This document shows, piece by piece, positions 1-8,687 of a stretch of 40,995 bases of DNA (its first letter is position 1; every line of letters begins with the position of its first letter). The position numbers were made by a program, and so were the translations under genes. Below the pieces are notes generated by a model. The model saw only the letters and a list, made by a program, of their open reading frames with translations, was not told the DNA's origin and ran no database searches. This DNA comes from Sulfuritalea sp. (lineage in GTDB: Bacteria; Pseudomonadota; Gammaproteobacteria; Burkholderiales; Rhodocyclaceae): NCBI GenBank assembly GCA_016716965.1, contig JADJUP010000004.1:1-40995 (forward strand), given 5' to 3'.

Positions 1-1128
1 CGCGCATCGTCCAGCGCCATGATTTCCGCCGCGTAGTCGACCAGGCGCTGGCGATCGAAAAAATCGAACAGGAAGCCGTTGTCCCCGTCTCGTATCACTT
101 CCTGCACCGGCGGTGTCGCAGAGCCTAGCACCGGCGTGCCGCAGGCCATCGCCTCCAGCATCGACCAGGACAGCACGAAAGGATAGGTGAGGTAGACGTG
201 CAGCCGGCTGATTTGCATCAGGCTAAGGTAGTCGGCATAAGGCAGCCGACCGACGAAATGGGTGCGCCGCGCATCGAGCCTGTCGCCGACTTCGGCCAGC
301 AGCAGCTCGCGCCAGGACGCATGGGGCGACGGCGGGCGGGCACCATAGCTGACGCCGTCGCCACCGACAATGACGAAATGGGTGTCGGGCAGCGCGCGCT
401 GCAAGTCCGGCAGGCTGCGCATGAAGACATGGAAGCCGCGATAAGGCTCCAGTTGCCGACTGACAAAAGTAAGCACCCGCTCCTTTCGGCTTAGGCGGCG
501 GCCGTCGGCGATCCGGAAGCTGGCGGCGGGGTCCGGCCGCACCGTGTCAAGGTCGATGCCTTCGTGGATCACCCGGATGCGCGGCTGTTCGCGTGCCGAG
601 TAGGTGCTGCGCTGCCACAGCGTCGGACTGATGCCCGCGTCACTCTCGGCCAGCGCGTGCAACTGGGTGCTGTTGCGAATGCGCAGCTTGAGACGGCCGT
701 CGGCCGAAGAGGGAAACTCGGGATCGAAGCCGACATCGGCGCCCACCGCCCGATAGAAGAACTCGAAATAGGCTACCAGGCGGGCATCGGGAAACACATC
801 CTTGATGAACAGCAGTTCCCCCCAGGCGGGATGGCCGACGATCAGGTCGGGAACGAAACCCTTGGCCCGAATCTGCTGGCAGGCTCGGAGCACATCCTGT
901 CCACGCCGGATCGCCGTCTCGAAGCTCGCCCAGGTAGTGATGCCCCAGCGGCTTGCGACCGGCACGGGCCGCATAGCCGAATACCGGGTGATTGAAGGAC
1001 CCGGCACGGGCACCGAGGTTGGCCGAGTCGCCGAGCCCGACGATCTCGAAACCCGGCTGCCGTGCAAGGTGAGCCGCCAGCAACTTGAATTGCCCGGGAA
1101 AGTTCTGGTGTATGAAAAGGATGCGCAT
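1..1128 (-). pseudogene. Group 1 (GT4-type) glycosyltransferase, frameshifted and cut by the window edge
   Basis: The product starts MRILFIHQNFPGQFK, a typical N-terminus of GT-B fold glycosyltransferases that build surface polysaccharides from nucleotide sugars. From about position 925 the original frame (about 70 codons) is lost, but another frame continues without stops to base 1. That frame reads GHPAWGELLFIKDVFP, then VIHEGIDLDTV, LTFVSRQLEPYRGF, VGRLPYADYL and EAMACGTPVL, in the order expected for this family, so one extra base near 920-930 explains the break. The C-terminal end lies outside the window. I cannot tell a real frameshift from a sequencing error. It is on the minus strand, upstream of nothing else visible, and its acceptor and donor are unknown. 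Family confidence is high; gene integrity is uncertain. Confidence 0.8.
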
Positions 1129-1276
1129 GCCTGAGTTCGATTCCGGTCGCTGCCAACCGACGCGCGACCGCGCCGTCCCGCTATCCTAACTGCGCTTTCG
1201 CAGGAAAGGGCATGCGTTGTCCGGCTGCCAGTCGGCGCCGCAGTACATCTCGATCTGCCATCCGGGGGCGGCACGG

Positions 1277-1299
1277 GAAGTCGGCGCCGGCGACACGGC
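1277..1299 (+). repeat. 23-bp dispersed repeat, copy A
   Basis: It reads GAAGTCGGCGCCGGCG, then AC, then ACGGC. It matches the window-wide 23-bp element and lies just downstream of the VCBS-like remnant. Read on the minus strand it gives A-V-S-P-A-P-T-S. Confidence 0.8.
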
Positions 1300-1314
1300 A
1301 CCGACCGATGCGCC

Positions 1315-1464
1315 CTACCCCACCACCGACCACCCCGCCCCCAGCCCCGCCACGAAGCCCGACCCGGCAATCGTGCTGCCGTTCATCTGCCAGTCGAACA
1401 GCGCACCGCCCACCGTGTCATGGACCAGGATGTTCGACATGGCATCGCCATTGAAGTCCCCTAT
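1315..1464 (-). pseudogene. Remnant of a VCBS/FG-GAP-type repeat protein
   Basis: About 49 codons read GDFNGDAMSNILVHDT and then FDWQMNGSTIAGSGF before a TAG at 1315-1317. The D-F-N-G-D calcium-loop-like motif followed by I-L and a W-Q-M-N-G segment is typical of VCBS/FG-GAP repeats in large secreted proteins, often exported by type I systems. Nothing upstream in the same frame resembles the family, so this is a fragment of a once larger gene. After the stop, the same frame stays open to 1188 (ending in W-Q-P-D-N-A-C-P-F-L) and crosses repeat copy A. Whether that belonged to the same gene is unclear. The type I exporter at 2.4-5.4 kb makes it tempting to see this as a former substrate, which is inference. 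Confidence 0.55.
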
Positions 1465-1563
1465 CGAACAACAGACGCGGTGCGCTTCGACCGGGCAGCG
1501 AGTTGGCTTGACAGACCAGAGTGGCCAGTTGCTCGGATGTAACTCATGGATTACACTTGATCC

Positions 1564-1863
1564 ATGCTCGAAATCGTCAAGAGCGATACCTATGAACGAT
1601 GATTCCGCAAGCTGAAGGACAGGCAGGCACAGGTCCGCATCAATGCCCGAATTCTGCGGATTCAGCGGTCCGGCCACTTCGGCGACATGAAACCAGTGCG
1701 TGACGGCGTGAGCGAGATACGAATTGACTACGGCCCCGGCTATCGCATTTACTTCTTGCAGCGCGGTTCCGTACTTGTAGTGTTACTGACTGGCGGCGAC
1801 AAGAGTACTCAGGATACCGGCATCAGGACGGCCACTAAGATTGCAAGGGAATGGAAGGACTGA
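1564..1863 (+). pseudogene. HigB/RelE-like addiction-module toxin with in-frame TGA
   Basis: The frame starts MLEIVKSDTYER, meets TGA at 1600-1602 (codon 13), and continues to a second TGA at 1861-1863. The later part carries the family core: R-Q-A-Q-V-R-I, DMKPVRDGVSEIRIDYG, GYRIYF, LLTGGDKSTQ and A-R-E-W. This matches the phage Gp49-like/RelE superfamily of roughly 100-residue ribosome-dependent RNases. Family members usually have Trp at the stop position (xFARWFxxL), so a TGG to TGA change is the simplest cause. Full length would be 99 residues. The antitoxin begins 2 bases after the toxin stop, the usual toxin-first order of HigBA-like modules. Unless TGA is read through, the toxin is inactive. 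No internal start is obvious near the break. Confidence 0.85.
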
Positions 1864-1865
1864 GC

Positions 1866-2213
1866 ATGGCCGAGAAGTTCACCCGATGGGATGCCGTCGA
1901 CTACCTCGAAAACGAAGAAGACATGGCTCTCTATCTCGACGCCTGCCTGGATGAAGATCCCGGCGATGGCAGCCTGGTGCGTGCCGCGCTCAATGACATT
2001 GCCAGGGCACGAGGAATGACCCAACTTGCCCGCGACACCGGCCTTACGCGCGAAGGACTCTATCGTGCGCTCTCGGCCTCAGGAAATCCCGAGTTCTCGA
2101 CCGTGCTGCGGGTCATCAAAGCCCTCAAGATCAAACTGCATGCGACGCCGGCAACCCCGCCCAAACCGCGCCGCGGCCCACGCAAAAAGTCGGGGGAACT
2201 GGCGGCAGCGTGA
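1866..2213 (+). CDS. HigA-like addiction-module antidote (HTH)
   Basis: This 115-residue protein has the pattern of the addiction-module antidote family paired with Gp49/RelE-type toxins. An N-terminal EDMALYLDACLDEDPGDG segment is followed by a helix-turn-helix region, MTQLARDTGLTREGLYRALS, and then NPEFSTVLRVIKALKIKL. The C-terminus is a basic Pro/Lys/Arg tail. I chose the ATG at 1866 because it follows the toxin stop by two bases and gives the usual MAEKFTRWD start. An in-frame ATG at 1851 would lie inside the toxin gene. It should bind and neutralise the toxin and repress the operon promoter. The reading frame is intact although the toxin is not, which is the commoner direction of decay because loss of an antitoxin beside a live toxin is lethal. 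Confidence 0.88.
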   Translation: MAEKFTRWDAVDYLENEEDMALYLDACLDEDPGDGSLVRAALNDIARARGMTQLARDTGLTREGLYRALSASGNPEFSTVLRVIKALKIKLHATPATPPKPRRGPRKKSGELAAA

Positions 2214-2265
2214 TTTGTATCGCACTCGCCTCCCGGATCAACCATCAACTGGTCCGAGGGTCGCC

Positions 2266-2288
2266 ACCGTAGCGTCGGCGCCGACTTT
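2266..2288 (-). repeat. 23-bp dispersed repeat, copy B
   Basis: On the minus strand it reads AAAGTCGGCGCCGACG, then CT, then ACGGT. It lies in the gap between the antitoxin and the type I secretion operon (convergent ends). A partial, weaker similarity (CGCCGGCGACAC) follows at 2341-2352. Confidence 0.75.
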
Positions 2289-2369
2289 CCTGTTTTGCTG
2301 CCACAACAATAGTGGGTGCCCAACAGGGACTTCCTACGGTCGCCGGCGACACAGCAACGCCGGGCCGCC

Positions 2370-3680
2370 CTACCGCTCCCGCAACGAATGCCGCAAGGCG
2401 CCGATCACCGGGTCGAGCCACAGTTCGAGCGGCGTGCGCTCGCGGGTGCGGATGTAGGCCACCACCGGCATGCCGGCGGTGAGCGGCACGTCGAGCTTGA
2501 CGCCGGTGATGTCGATCTTGGCGTTGAAGTAGCGGATCTCCGGATTGGCGGGATCGGTCAGGAGGTCGGCGGAAACGGAAAGCAGCTTGCCCGAGACGAT
2601 GGGGGTGGCACGGCGGTTAAGGCCGCTGAATTCGACGTCGACCGCCTGCCCGGGGTGGAGTTCGCTGATGTCTGCCGGGGCGATGCGGACTTCGGCGAGG
2701 AGCGAGGCTTCGACCGGAACGATTTCCACGACGGTCTCGCGCGGGGGGATGACGCTGCCCGGGTTGCCGGCCTTGAGCAGGTTGACGGTGCCATTCACCG
2801 GGGCGCGCACCAGGCGGCGTTCGAGCGCGCTGCTGGCCGGCCTGGCCCGCTCGCGCAATACCGTCATGCGGATGCGGCTGTCGGACATTTCCTTGGCGAT
2901 CTCGGCGCGGTTGTTCGCGTTCAGGGTTTGCAGCCGCAATTCGATGTCGCCGATGCGCTGCCGCGCCTGCGACTGGAGCGACTGCGCCTCGTATTTCTTT
3001 TCCTCCTTTTCGGCGATGGCGCGGCGCGCGTCGAGGACGTGGGTTTCGGCGAAGAACTTCTTTTCCAGCAGGGTGCTGGCCATCTTCTCCTGTTTGGCGA
3101 GCAGCGCCAGCGAGCGCTCGGTGGCTTCCATCTGGCGGCCCCAGCTGGCGATTTCGTGGTTGAGGGCATCGCGCTGTTCGGCCAGCTTGCGGCGCTGCTC
3201 GGCGAGCAGCAGTTGCCGTGTCCTGAACACCGACTCTTCGCTGGCCAGCAGGGCCTCGATGCGCAGGTCGGCCTTGCGCGCGAGCAACTCGGCCGGGTAG
3301 GCGATGTTGCCGCGGCCCTTGTACTCGGCTTCCAGCCGGGCCTGCTTGGCGGTTTCGGAATCGATCTGGGCCTGCAGTTCCTTGTCCGTCGCGCTGGCAT
3401 CCACGTCGTCCAGTTCGGCCAGGATCTGCCCGGCGACCACGGTCTCGCCTTCGACTACGCGGATGGCCTTGACGATGCCTCCTTCGGGGTGCTGCACGGG
3501 ATGGATGCGCCGTTCGATGCGCAGGAACCCCGAGGCGATCACTGCACCGGATATCGACGAAGCCAGGGTCCAGATCGTGACGATGGCAACCAGGCCTAGG
3601 ATGACCCCCGCGGCCAACCGCCGCAACGTGGCGATTTCCCGGCTGATGAGGTCGCTGCCCTCTGTCGCTTGCGGGTTCAT
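2370..3680 (-). CDS. HlyD-family type I secretion periplasmic adaptor
   Basis: A 436-residue membrane fusion protein. It has a short cytoplasmic N-terminus, one transmembrane segment (about residues 20-45, LAAGVILGLVAIVTIWTL), a lipoyl/barrel half-motif (GGIVKAIRVVEGETVVAGQIL), a long charged coiled coil (about 85-280), and a second half ending in RAPVNGTVNLLKAGNPGSV and the beta-barrel. This is the HlyD/PrtE/AprE layout that bridges the inner-membrane ABC exporter to a TolC-type channel. Its ATG overlaps the exporter stop (ATGA at 3677-3680), so the two are translationally coupled, exporter first. No TolC-like gene is in view. The substrate is unknown; large RTX/VCBS proteins are typical for the family. 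Confidence 0.92.
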   Translation of the reverse strand: MNPQATEGSDLISREIATLRRLAAGVILGLVAIVTIWTLASSISGAVIASGFLRIERRIHPVQHPEGGIVKAIRVVEGETVVAGQILAELDDVDASATDKELQAQIDSETAKQARLEAEYKGRGNIAYPAELLARKADLRIEALLASEESVFRTRQLLLAEQRRKLAEQRDALNHEIASWGRQMEATERSLALLAKQEKMASTLLEKKFFAETHVLDARRAIAEKEEKKYEAQSLQSQARQRIGDIELRLQTLNANNRAEIAKEMSDSRIRMTVLRERARPASSALERRLVRAPVNGTVNLLKAGNPGSVIPPRETVVEIVPVEASLLAEVRIAPADISELHPGQAVDVEFSGLNRRATPIVSGKLLSVSADLLTDPANPEIRYFNAKIDITGVKLDVPLTAGMPVVAYIRTRERTPLELWLDPVIGALRHSLRER

Positions 3681-5359
3681 GCCGGCTTGCCCGCGAGCGC
3701 GGTTTGCTGGGGCGGATTCTGTCGCATCATGGTGGCCACCGTGCCGTCACGGACCAGCAGCAGCCGGTCCATGCGGTCGATGATGCGCGGGCTGTGCGAA
3801 ATGATCAGCAGCGTGAAGTTGCGCTCCTGCCGCACGCGGTCGATCAGCGCCAGCAGGCTGGCTTCGGCCTGCTGGTCGAGGCTGGCGTCCGGTTCGTCGA
3901 GCACGACGATGCGCGGCGCGCCGAAGAAGGCCCGGGCGAGCCCCACCAGTTGACGCTGGCCGCCGGAGAGATTGCGTCCCAGCCCGGCGATCTTCGTGTC
4001 GTAGCCCTCGGGAAAGCCGGTGATCACCGGCTCCAGTCCCACGGTGGCGGCGGCGAGCAGCAGCGCCGGGGAATGCGCTTCCGGGTCCTGCATGCGACAG
4101 ATGTTGGTGGCCACGGTGCCGGGATACAGGTCGATGTTCTGCGGCAGGTAGCCCAGTTGCGGACCGATGGATTCGCGGCGGAATTCGTTGAGATCATGCC
4201 CGTCGAGCAATATGCGGCCCTGCAGCGGCTTGGCGATGCCGAGCAGCATGCGGATCAGGGTGGTCTTGCCGGCGCCGCTGGGGCCGACGATGCCGACGAC
4301 TTCGCCCGGAGCGATCCTGAAGCTGACGTTGCCCAGCAGCGGCTTGCCCGGCCCGAAGGCGAAATGCAGGCCCTCGGCGACGAGTTCGCCGGACAGCGGC
4401 GGCAGTTGCACTTCGCCGCGATGGGCGCCGGCATCGATGGCCAGGCATTGCGCGACGCGGCTGGCGGAATTGCGCACCTCGACCAGCGTGCGCCAGCCGG
4501 AGATGGCCTGTTCGATCGGCCCGATGGCGCGGGCGACGATGATGGTGGCGGCGATCATGACGCCGGGCTGGAGGTTGTCGACGATGACCAGGTAGGCGCC
4601 GGCGCCGAGCATGGCGACCTGGATCAGGATGCGGATCACCTTGGTCGCACCGGAGACATGGGAGCCGAGGTCGGCGGCCTTCTTGAGCAGCGTCGTGCCT
4701 TCATCGAGCATGCTCTGCCAGAGCCCGATCAGCGCCGGCTGCATGCCCATCGCGCGGGCCGCCTCGGCATTGGCAAACGTCGTCTGGGCAAAGCCGAGCG
4801 CGCCCTGCATGCGCTGGTTGGCCTCGGTGAAGCGGGCGAAGGTATGGCGTTCATCGATCAGCGCCAAGGCGATCAGCATGAGCATGCCGATCAGGGTGAT
4901 GACGCCGAGCACCCACGAGAAACCGAAGATCAGCAAGGTAAACAGTGGCACCCAGGGCGAATCGAATATCGCCATGAGATGTGTGCTGGATACGTAATTC
5001 CTCAGGTTGGATACGTCGCGCATCAACTCCCCTTGCGCGCCGATGTTGCCGTCCGCCTGGGTCAAGGCATGGGCCTTTTCCATGACGGCGGTGCCCAGCT
5101 TGCGCTCCAGCGAAAGTCCGGCGCGGAGCAGCAACCGCGTGCGGATCAGGTCGAGCAGCCCGTAGGCCGCAACCAGGACGACCGTGATCAGCGTAATGGC
5201 CAGCAGGGTCGGGATGCTGCGGCTGACCAGGACCCGGTCGTAGATCTGCAACATGTAGATCGGCGAGGCGAGCTGCAGGGCGTTGACGCACAGGCTGATC
5301 CACGCGGCGGTGATCAGCCAGGGCTGGATCGGACGAAAGAGACGAAGGTCCTTGAGCAC
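3677..5359 (-). CDS. Type I secretion ABC transporter (PrtD/AprD type)
   Basis: A 560-residue fused permease and ATPase. The N-terminal half has about six hydrophobic segments (for example LITAAWISLCVNALQLASPIY and LLIFGFSWVLGVITLIGML). The nucleotide-binding domain has Walker A GPSGAGKTT near residue 360, signature LSGGQRQ near 465 and Walker B IVVLDEPDAS near 490. There is no N-terminal C39 peptidase or peptidase-like domain, which places it with the PrtD/AprD exporters (about 570 residues) rather than HlyB. It should power export of an unprocessed protein with a C-terminal signal, together with the adjacent HlyD-type adaptor. Upstream lies a 305-bp gap shared with a divergent gene. Confidence 0.93.
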   Translation of the reverse strand: MLKDLRLFRPIQPWLITAAWISLCVNALQLASPIYMLQIYDRVLVSRSIPTLLAITLITVVLVAAYGLLDLIRTRLLLRAGLSLERKLGTAVMEKAHALTQADGNIGAQGELMRDVSNLRNYVSSTHLMAIFDSPWVPLFTLLIFGFSWVLGVITLIGMLMLIALALIDERHTFARFTEANQRMQGALGFAQTTFANAEAARAMGMQPALIGLWQSMLDEGTTLLKKAADLGSHVSGATKVIRILIQVAMLGAGAYLVIVDNLQPGVMIAATIIVARAIGPIEQAISGWRTLVEVRNSASRVAQCLAIDAGAHRGEVQLPPLSGELVAEGLHFAFGPGKPLLGNVSFRIAPGEVVGIVGPSGAGKTTLIRMLLGIAKPLQGRILLDGHDLNEFRRESIGPQLGYLPQNIDLYPGTVATNICRMQDPEAHSPALLLAAATVGLEPVITGFPEGYDTKIAGLGRNLSGGQRQLVGLARAFFGAPRIVVLDEPDASLDQQAEASLLALIDRVRQERNFTLLIISHSPRIIDRMDRLLLVRDGTVATMMRQNPPQQTALAGKPA

Positions 5360-5664
5360 TGTGGGGGAGTTTTTGTGGATGGAATTTTAGGACAGGGATA
5401 TCCGTTACGGCCGGGACGGATGGTACATCCATTCCATCGTGCTAGCCAGATCACGCGGGCTCGGGATGCTCCCGGGCCGGGAGCCAAGCCATGCCGCGAC
5501 GCAGGAAGCCGAAAAAGTCGGCGCCGGCGATACGGCGAGCAGTGGTCATTTGATGCTTTTGCCGCGTCATGGCAAGCAGTTCTCCTCTTTTTCCCCGGAT
5601 TTGTTCGAGCCTTCCCTTGTTAAATTCGGCGACATCGGCAATGTAACGACAGGAAACAAAAGCC
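5360..5664. other. Divergent intergenic region (305 bp)
   Basis: It separates the minus-strand exporter from the plus-strand secreted-protein gene, so promoters for both should lie here; I could not pick convincing -35/-10 pairs. It contains repeat copy C (5514-5536) and a small perfect hairpin (CTCCCG/CGGGAG, 5469-5483, loop GGC) with no T-tract. No ORF with family resemblance was seen. Confidence 0.5.
5514..5536 (+). repeat. 23-bp dispersed repeat, copy C
   Basis: It reads AAAGTCGGCGCCGGCG, then AT, then ACGGC, preceded by two more A residues. It lies in the divergent gap upstream of the secreted-protein gene. Confidence 0.85.
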
Positions 5665-6670
5665 ATGAAGATACTGGGCAGGATGCTGGTGGTACTGGCC
5701 GGCGGGCTGATCGCACTGCTTCCGCCAGCGGAAGCCGCGACCTGCAAGGGCGGCAAGCGGGCGGACAGTACTGGTCGCTGCAAGGCGACAACCGCGAAAA
5801 AGCCGTCGGCGAAGGCGAAAGCGAAGGCCAAGGCGAAAGCCAAGTCCAAGGCCAAAGCCAGGGACAAGGCCGCCGCCACCACCGGACAAGGGCCCGCTGT
5901 ATGTATTCATCGAGTCGGGCGGATGCCGGATCCTGGCCACGGAATCGTCGGTGAAGCGGATGCAGGAGATCGCGGTCGGCGGTTCGGTCACCTGGGATGG
6001 ACGCTGCGCGGAAGGCCTCATCTCCGGAACCGGAGTGCTGCGCCAGGAGGGCGTCTTCATCGAGGGTGGCCGCAGCAAGCACTTCGCCTACTATTACTCA
6101 GGCAGGGCGAAGAACGGCGTGAGGACGGGGCCATGGACCCGCGAATCCCTGGAGCGCTTCGACGACAGCGCCCGCTCCTGGACCAGCCTCGCCCGCGTGG
6201 AGTTCCTCAACGGAGTGGCGAAGAGCGCACCGAAGCCGATCCCGGTGCGGGGTGCCGATCAGCACAGCAAGAGCTTCACGACCCGCGTGCTCGATCCCGA
6301 AGCGAAGCGGGCGCAGGCCATTGCGCCGCCGGTGCCGCCAGTGCCGCCCGTGGCCGACGCGGACGCATTGAGCCTCAGGGCGGCGGCCGTCGCAACGGTC
6401 GCTCCTGCCGTTGTACCGGCGGCACCGCCGCCATCCATGCCTGCACCCGTTGCGCCCGGCTCACAGATCCAGGCCAGTACCCAGCCGCCGGCAAGCGCCC
6501 CCGCGCCGGCTCCGACCGCCGCCCCCGTTGCACCCAAAGCGACCCTTGTCGCACCGTCGCCACCGGCACCGGCACCGGTGCAGGCGTCGCCCGTTGCCCC
6601 GCGACCGGCAGTGGTACCCACCATCGATGCACCGCCACGGGTGACTGCCACAATCCCGACGCCTCCCCCC

Positions 6671-6693
6671 ACCGTTGCGCCAGCGCCGACTTC
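6671..6693 (-). repeat. 23-bp dispersed repeat, copy D (coding)
   Basis: The minus strand reads GAAGTCGGCGCTGGCG, then CA, then ACGGT. In the host gene it is translated T-V-A-P-A-P-T. The surrounding Pro/Ala-rich sequence makes chance similarity more likely than for other copies. Confidence 0.55.
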
Positions 6694-6847
6694 TGTACCA
6701 CTCGCCGTGATCAAGGCGCCACCGCCCGCCCCGATATCGCCGGCGCCACCAGTTCCTCCGAAGCCGGCCATGCCGGCGACCGTCACCACGCCGCCAGCCC
6801 CCATTCCTGAACCCGCCAAAGTCGCGGCCATCAAACCGGCACCTGCC

Positions 6848-6870
6848 GCCGTAGCGCCAGCGCCGACTCC
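6848..6870 (-). repeat. 23-bp dispersed repeat, copy E (coding)
   Basis: The minus strand reads GGAGTCGGCGCTGGCG, then CT, then ACGGC. In the host gene it is translated A-V-A-P-A-P-T, again within Pro/Ala-rich sequence. Confidence 0.6.
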
Positions 6871-7473
6871 TGCGCCCACGACCGTACTGCAGACACCTAA
6901 GGTGACAAGGTGACAGCGCCTCCGCCGGCAGCACCCGTGGTTCCGCCGGTTGCGATTCAAGCCGTGCCGGCCAAGCCCGCCATCGTTGCTCCTCCGCCCC
7001 CACCGGCGGCGATAAAGCTGACGCGTGCGCTGCCAGCCGCTATGGAAAAGCAGGCTTTCGGCTTCGGCACCGGCTGCTACATGGATACGCTCGATGGCCA
7101 GTTGTGGGAAAACGCAGTATTGAAGGTCACGGATCGCAAGTCGCTGCGCATCGATGGCTGGGCGGTCGACGACGAGGAACGGGTTCTGGCGGAGGCCACC
7201 TATCTGCGCCTGGAAGGCACCGACGGCCGTCGCTATCATGCGGCAACAACAGTGCAGGAACGCCCCGACGTGGCGCGACATTTCGGCATCCCCGCCTTCG
7301 TCAAGGCCGGATACCGGGCGGTTGTCTCGGCCGAAGGCCTGCCCCCGGGAGAATACGAGGTCACCATCGTAATGAATTCGAAGGGTCGCAACGTGCTCTG
7401 CGGCAACGGGCGGCGCCTGAAGTTGTAGCGGCTATCGACGGCGGCAGGCCGTTCCCGGTTCGCCGCGAGCCGT

Positions 7474-7502
7474 TTGATTAACGATGATGGGTGAATTATG
7501 AT
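7474..7502 (+). promoter_or_regulatory. Putative sigma70 promoter of the polysaccharide gene pair
   Basis: TTGATT (7474-7479) and TATGAT (7497-7502) are separated by 17 bases, 47 bp before the ATG at 7549. The sequence here is AT-rich compared with its surroundings. Confidence 0.5.
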
Positions 7503-7548
7503 CGCGCCCTCTCTCCTGACGGGTTGGCGCCACGGCGCCGGACGGTAG

Positions 7549-8685
7549 ATGGCATTCATTCTTGCGGCACTTGCGGCGGCCCTGGTCGTGACGCTGTTCG
7601 TCATGCGTCGCAGCTTTACCGACGCTCGTCTGCGACAGGCGGCGCCCTCGGGAACCCGATTGACGGCATGGACGCGCGAAGCCAACCTCAAGGGCTGGGG
7701 CCGCGCCGGCGGGCTGGGCGTAGCGGCCGGCCTGCTTTTCAGCCTGGCGCTGCGGCTGTTCGACGATGCGGCGATTGCGGGGACCAGCCTCTGGTTGCTG
7801 CTGGCGGCGATGCCGGTGTTTGTGGCCGGCCTGGCCGATGATTTCACGCAGCGCGTGCGGCCTTCGCTGCGACTTCTTGCGGCTTTCGTTTCCGCGCTGA
7901 TAGCGGGATTCCTCCTCGACACCTGGGTAAATCGAATCGACGTACCCGCACTGGACAACGCCTTCGCCATTCCGGCGGTGGCCATCGTGTTTTCCTGCGT
8001 GTTGGTGGCGGGCCTGGTCAATGCGTTCAACGTCATCGACGGCTTCAACGGCCTCGCTGGCGGTGTCGCCAGCCTTATCCTCGTGGGCATCGCCTATGTC
8101 GCCTTCAAGGTGGGCGACCTCGTGGTGCTGACGGCGTCCCTTACGGCGATCGGCGCCATCACCGGCTTCATGCTCTTCAACTTTCCGCGCGGCCTGATCT
8201 ACCTCGGCGACGGTGGCGCCTACCTGCTGGGGTTCTGGATCGGCGAATTGCTGATCATGCTGGTGGCGCGCAATCCGCAGGTATCCGCCTGGTTCCCGGC
8301 GCTGCTGTGTTCCTACCCCGTGTGTGAGATGCTGTTCTCGATCTACCGCCGCGCCTTTGTCCGGCGCTCCCATCCCGGTGCGCCGGACATCGCGCATTTG
8401 CACCACCTGATCTACAAACGCCTGGTGCGCTGGCTGGTCGGACCGGGCGGGATGCAGGTTCGGCATGAACACGGCAATGCGCTGACCTCGCCTTATCTCT
8501 GGATCCTCACCTCGATCGGCGTCGGACCGGCCGTCGTCTTCTGGCAAAAGACACTTGTCCTGCAAATCGGCTGCGTTGTTTTTGCAGCAGCCTACGTCTA
8601 CGCGTACGTGCGCATCGTGCGCTTCCGCTCGCCACGCTGGTGGTCGATGCGGCGCAACCCACCCCGACCCACCAGTAAATACTGA
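7549..8685 (+). CDS. WecA/MraY-family undecaprenyl-phosphate glycosyl-1-phosphate transferase
   Basis: A 378-residue polytopic membrane protein of glycosyltransferase family 4 (MraY/WecA). Such enzymes move a sugar-1-phosphate from a UDP-sugar onto undecaprenyl phosphate to start O-antigen or exopolysaccharide synthesis. Key motifs are visible in order: GLADDF (near residue 98), NAFNVIDGFNGL (near 165), YLGDGGAYLLG (near 220) and the HLHHLIYKR loop (near 285). The Asp-rich motifs bind Mg2+ and the His loop is typical of the WecA branch. About ten hydrophobic segments are present. Start at ATG 7549 gives a hydrophobic first helix. The O-antigen ligase-like gene begins 2 bases after its stop, so the two form one transcription unit, probably from the promoter at 7474. 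Confidence 0.92.
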   Translation: MAFILAALAAALVVTLFVMRRSFTDARLRQAAPSGTRLTAWTREANLKGWGRAGGLGVAAGLLFSLALRLFDDAAIAGTSLWLLLAAMPVFVAGLADDFTQRVRPSLRLLAAFVSALIAGFLLDTWVNRIDVPALDNAFAIPAVAIVFSCVLVAGLVNAFNVIDGFNGLAGGVASLILVGIAYVAFKVGDLVVLTASLTAIGAITGFMLFNFPRGLIYLGDGGAYLLGFWIGELLIMLVARNPQVSAWFPALLCSYPVCEMLFSIYRRAFVRRSHPGAPDIAHLHHLIYKRLVRWLVGPGGMQVRHEHGNALTSPYLWILTSIGVGPAVVFWQKTLVLQIGCVVFAAAYVYAYVRIVRFRSPRWWSMRRNPPRPTSKY

Positions 8686-8687
8686 CG

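Larger units (their letters stand above)
5665..7428 (+). pseudogene. Secreted Ala/Lys- and Pro-rich protein with MORN-like and C-terminal globular domains, two apparent frameshifts
   Basis: The first frame gives a clear signal peptide (MKILGRMLVVLAGGLIALLP, cleavage near AEA-ATC) and a Lys/Ala repeat tract. Near 5870 the sense moves to another frame: GPLYVFIESGGCRILATES, then GSVTWDGRCAEGLISGTGVL, which resembles a MORN-type repeat. A Pro/Ala-rich stretch of about 200 residues follows and ends at TGA 6911-6913. A third frame starting at 6910 (GTG) continues the Pro/Ala composition and then has a globular domain (GWAVDDEERVLAE, then VQERPDVARHFGIPAFVKAG, then LPPGEYEV, then VLCGNGRRLKL). That last domain resembles one seen in polysaccharide-associated proteins (from memory). 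Compositional continuity across both breaks argues for one gene. A second gene starting at 6910 is the alternative. Repeat copies D and E lie in the Pro-rich part. Confidence 0.6.

Noticed and set aside
5469..5483. GC hairpin as a terminator for the exporter or secreted-protein gene.
   Set aside because: It has a short stem, no T-tract, and lies upstream of both divergent genes.
2316..5623. Long plus-strand open frames opposite the type I secretion genes (427 and 639 codons).
   Set aside because: They are antisense to well-conserved HlyD and ABC genes, have His/Gly/Arg/Asp-rich shadow composition, and show no family motifs.
6259..7281. Minus-strand Gly-rich frame of 340 codons (PE_PGRS-like appearance).
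   Set aside because: It is the complement of the Pro/Ala-rich coding tract, so the Gly/Ala pattern is a mirror of real codons.
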